Shown here: positions 13,885-15,392 of the stretch, piece by piece
Layout of the letters: every line of letters starts with the position of its first letter
Numbering within the stretch: the first letter of the stretch is position 1
Assembly: GCA_041485125.1 (NCBI GenBank)
Contig: JBGPIT010000079.1
Location: forward strand, 1 to 15,392
From: JBGPIT01 sp041485125
Lineage (GTDB): Bacteria > Desulfobacterota > Binatia > UTPRO1
Length of the DNA: 15,392 nucleotides
Direction: 5' to 3'
Position numbers and translations under genes: made by a program
The notes under the pieces: generated by a model
What the model was told of the DNA's origin: nothing
Databases searched by the model: none
What the model saw: only the letters and a program-made list of their open reading frames with translations

Positions 13885-14514
13885 TTGCCGGACAGTACCG
13901 ATGAACAGAGGACACACTGGGAGGCAGTCTACCGGACCAAGGCGGCAACGGAGACGTCTTGGTATCAACCCGTTCTGCAGCGGTCGCTGGAACTGATCCA
14001 GGCGGCTGCCGTACCGCCCGGGGCCGCTATCCTCGATGTCGGTGGGGGTGCCTCGACGCTCGTCGATCATCTGCTGGCTGCGGGCTTTACGGACGTCACC
14101 GTACTGGACATCGCGTCTACCGCCTTGGCTCAGGCCAGGGCGCGGCTCGGAGCCAAGGCCGCCTGCGTTCAGTGGATCGCTGCGGACATCACGACGTGGC
14201 AGCCGACACGTCGATATGTCGTGTGGCACGACCGCGCTGTGTTCCATTTCCTGGTCGATCCCGCACTTCGCGCGCGTTACCTGGGTTCCTTGCGAGCTGC
14301 GCTCGCGCCGGGTGGGCACGTCGTGATCGCGACCTTCGGACCCGAAGGCCCCACGCGCTGCAGCGGTTTGGACGTGCAGCGATACTCGACGGAGACGCTG
14401 AGCGCTGTACTCGGGTCAGCCTTCCAGCTCATGCGCAGCCAGCTTGAGGAACACGTGACGCCCGCGGGCAAGAGGCAGCAGTTCCTCTACTGCTGGTGGC
14501 GGTCCGAACTCTGA
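13885..14514 (+). CDS. Class I SAM-dependent methyltransferase
   Basis: A 209-residue soluble protein of normal length. The N-terminal HWEAVYRTK and SWYQP motifs (about residues 11-28) typify a subgroup of bacterial methyltransferases loosely related to tellurite-resistance and thiopurine-type enzymes. SAM-binding motif I is ILDVGGGAS (49-57). The acidic ribose-binding residue is D75 in VTVLDIA. AADITTW (99-105) forms motif III, and WHDRAVFHFL (114-123) motif IV. The C-terminal FGPEGPTRCSGLDVQRY segment is a subgroup hallmark and includes C159. The methyl acceptor is unknown. It starts at TTG 13885 with GGAG 6 nt upstream, 59 bp after the broken methyltransferase, so the two may once have formed a pair. 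A short GTCCG/CGGAC hairpin (14502-14519) spans the stop codon. Confidence 0.88.
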   Translation: MPDSTDEQRTHWEAVYRTKAATETSWYQPVLQRSLELIQAAAVPPGAAILDVGGGASTLVDHLLAAGFTDVTVLDIASTALAQARARLGAKAACVQWIAADITTWQPTRRYVVWHDRAVFHFLVDPALRARYLGSLRAALAPGGHVVIATFGPEGPTRCSGLDVQRYSTETLSAVLGSAFQLMRSQLEEHVTPAGKRQQFLYCWWRSEL

Positions 14515-14852
14515 CGGACACCACCGCGGTACCGGAGCTGCGGTCCGAAGGATAGCACACGAGGTCGCGAGCCGGTGCCCTACGGACGAGCCAACCCTAC
14601 GGCGCCGATCCACACCTTTGACAATACCTCTGAGGTATCGCGACCGGAGCTGACGCCGCGATGTTCATCGCTCGACTCGAGGACTCACGCCTGTGCTCGT
14701 CGGGAACAAGCGCGCTCGAGACGTGTCGCCTCCGCTGTCGTGATCATCCTCGCACTGCTCACCGTCGCCGGTTCGGCAACGAAGACGCACGCCGCGAATC
14801 CGGTGATCGATCCACGCCTCACGCAAATTAATTATTTCGCTGTTCATCACGG
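14515..14852. other. Convergent intergenic region without a supported gene
   Basis: This 338-bp gap lies between the methyltransferase stop and the ABC ATPase stop. It begins with the second arm of a small GTCCG/CGGAC hairpin and contains an AT-rich patch at about 14825-14838, unusual for this window. On the plus strand one frame encodes a signal-peptide-like hydrophobic stretch (about 14719-14796) without a convincing start; it runs into the ABC gene antisense. I see no RNA gene or mobile-element end. Confidence 0.5.
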
Positions 14853-15392
14853 TCAGCTATTGGATGGTGGCGGAAGGTCGCCGTTGGACACTCGGCCGTC
14901 TTTCACGTGGCAGACGTGGTCGAATCCTTCGATCATACGGTGGTCGTGGGTGACGCAAATGACTGCGCTGCCCTTGTCGCGGGCGATCTGGCGGAACAAG
15001 GCCATTACGCTCTTGCCCCGCTCCGTGTCCAGCTGCGCGGTCGGTTCGTCGGCGAGAACGACTTGCGGGGCGTTGGCGAGAGCGCGAGCGATGGCGACAC
15101 GCTGTTGTTCGCCCCCGGAGAGGTGTTCGGGCAAATGGCTCTGGCGCTCGCCGACACCGAGATAGTCGAGCAGCTCCTGAGCGACCGCCACTGCGGCCCG
15201 ACCCTTGCGGCCGTTGATTTCCAGGGCGATGAGCACGTTCTCGCGCGCGGTGAGGAACGGGATGAGGTTGTGGGCCTGGAAGATGAAGCCGAGATGTTCC
15301 CGGCGGAACCGGCGCAGATCACGTATCTTCCAGCCGTTGTCGTAGACGGTGATCCCGCTGATGGTGATACGCCCGCTCGTAGGCTCGATGAT
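14853..15392 (-). CDS. ABC transporter ATP-binding protein, LolD/MacB/DevA type (5' end missing)
   Basis: Partial gene: the frame is open from the right edge (15392) to the TGA at 14853, giving 179 residues. The Walker A motif lies beyond the edge. Visible in order are the Q-loop FIFQAHNLIPFLTARENV, the ABC signature LSGGEQQRVAIARAL, Walker B with catalytic Glu in QVVLADEPTAQLD, and the H-loop CVTHDHR, followed by a short C-terminus. The FLTARENV and EPTAQLDTERG wording is typical of the LolD/MacB/DevA branch, which works with a MacB-like permease in lipoprotein trafficking or export with a periplasmic adaptor. With about 50 missing residues the full protein would be near 230, normal for the branch. 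The partner genes are presumably upstream, outside the window. Confidence 0.93.
   Translation of the reverse strand: MIEPTSGRITISGITVYDNGWKIRDLRRFRREHLGFIFQAHNLIPFLTARENVLIALEINGRKGRAAVAVAQELLDYLGVGERQSHLPEHLSGGEQQRVAIARALANAPQVVLADEPTAQLDTERGKSVMALFRQIARDKGSAVICVTHDHRMIEGFDHVCHVKDGRVSNGDLPPPSNS

Noticed and set aside
14575..15165. 196-residue plus-strand frame as a full gene
   Set aside because: More than half of it is antisense to the ABC ATPase; only the hydrophobic stretch before 14853 deserved a note.
1..15392. tRNA, rRNA, CRISPR array or insertion sequence
   Set aside because: I looked for cloverleaf-like arms, regular spaced repeats and transposase motifs and saw none.

Overview
The window is a GC-rich bacterial chromosomal segment with tightly packed genes, periplasmic c-type cytochrome biogenesis implied by a nine-heme protein, and Gram-negative envelope machinery (a tripartite RND pump with an outer-membrane channel). 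The zinc-ribbon protein at the left edge and the heme-free C-terminal module of the cytochrome resemble proteins I associate with deltaproteobacterial lineages, particularly Binatota-like soil and groundwater genomes. That placement is an inference from recalled sequence style, not from a search.

Layout from left to right. (1) On the minus strand lie a partial zinc-ribbon protein running off the left edge and a small DUF6010 membrane protein. (2) A plus-strand GlxA/FtrA-type AraC regulator diverges from DUF6010 and converges on the cytochrome; a perfect 10-bp inverted repeat sits at the convergence. (3) A minus-strand gene for an exported nine-heme cytochrome c spans 1982-4468. (4) A compact minus-strand operon spans 12196 to 4665, in the order DUF2892 membrane protein, TolC-like outer-membrane factor, periplasmic adaptor, RND permease, and CoA-disulfide-reductase-like flavoprotein fused to rhodanese. 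Three of its junctions are 4-bp ATGA overlaps and one is a 31-bp overlap. (5) Divergent from the operon is a plus-strand gene for a small secreted OB-fold protein with a strong Shine-Dalgarno sequence, followed by a long stem-loop. (6) Next come a plus-strand SAM-dependent methyltransferase broken by two apparent single-base losses and an intact SAM-dependent methyltransferase with a TTG start. (7) At the right edge is the 3' part of a minus-strand ABC transporter ATPase of the LolD/MacB/DevA type.

The centre of interest is the five-gene operon. It couples a proton-driven export pump to two proteins of sulfane-sulfur chemistry: the DUF2892 module, which in YgaP is fused to rhodanese, and the CoADR-rhodanese flavoprotein. 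The multiheme cytochrome follows on the same strand 196 bp downstream but has its own ribosome-binding site. A reasonable hypothesis is a thiol, persulfide or reactive-sulfur export and reduction system. The substrate cannot be read from sequence. No ArsR/BigR-type sulfur regulator is visible in the window. I saw no tRNA, rRNA, CRISPR array, transposase or integrase.
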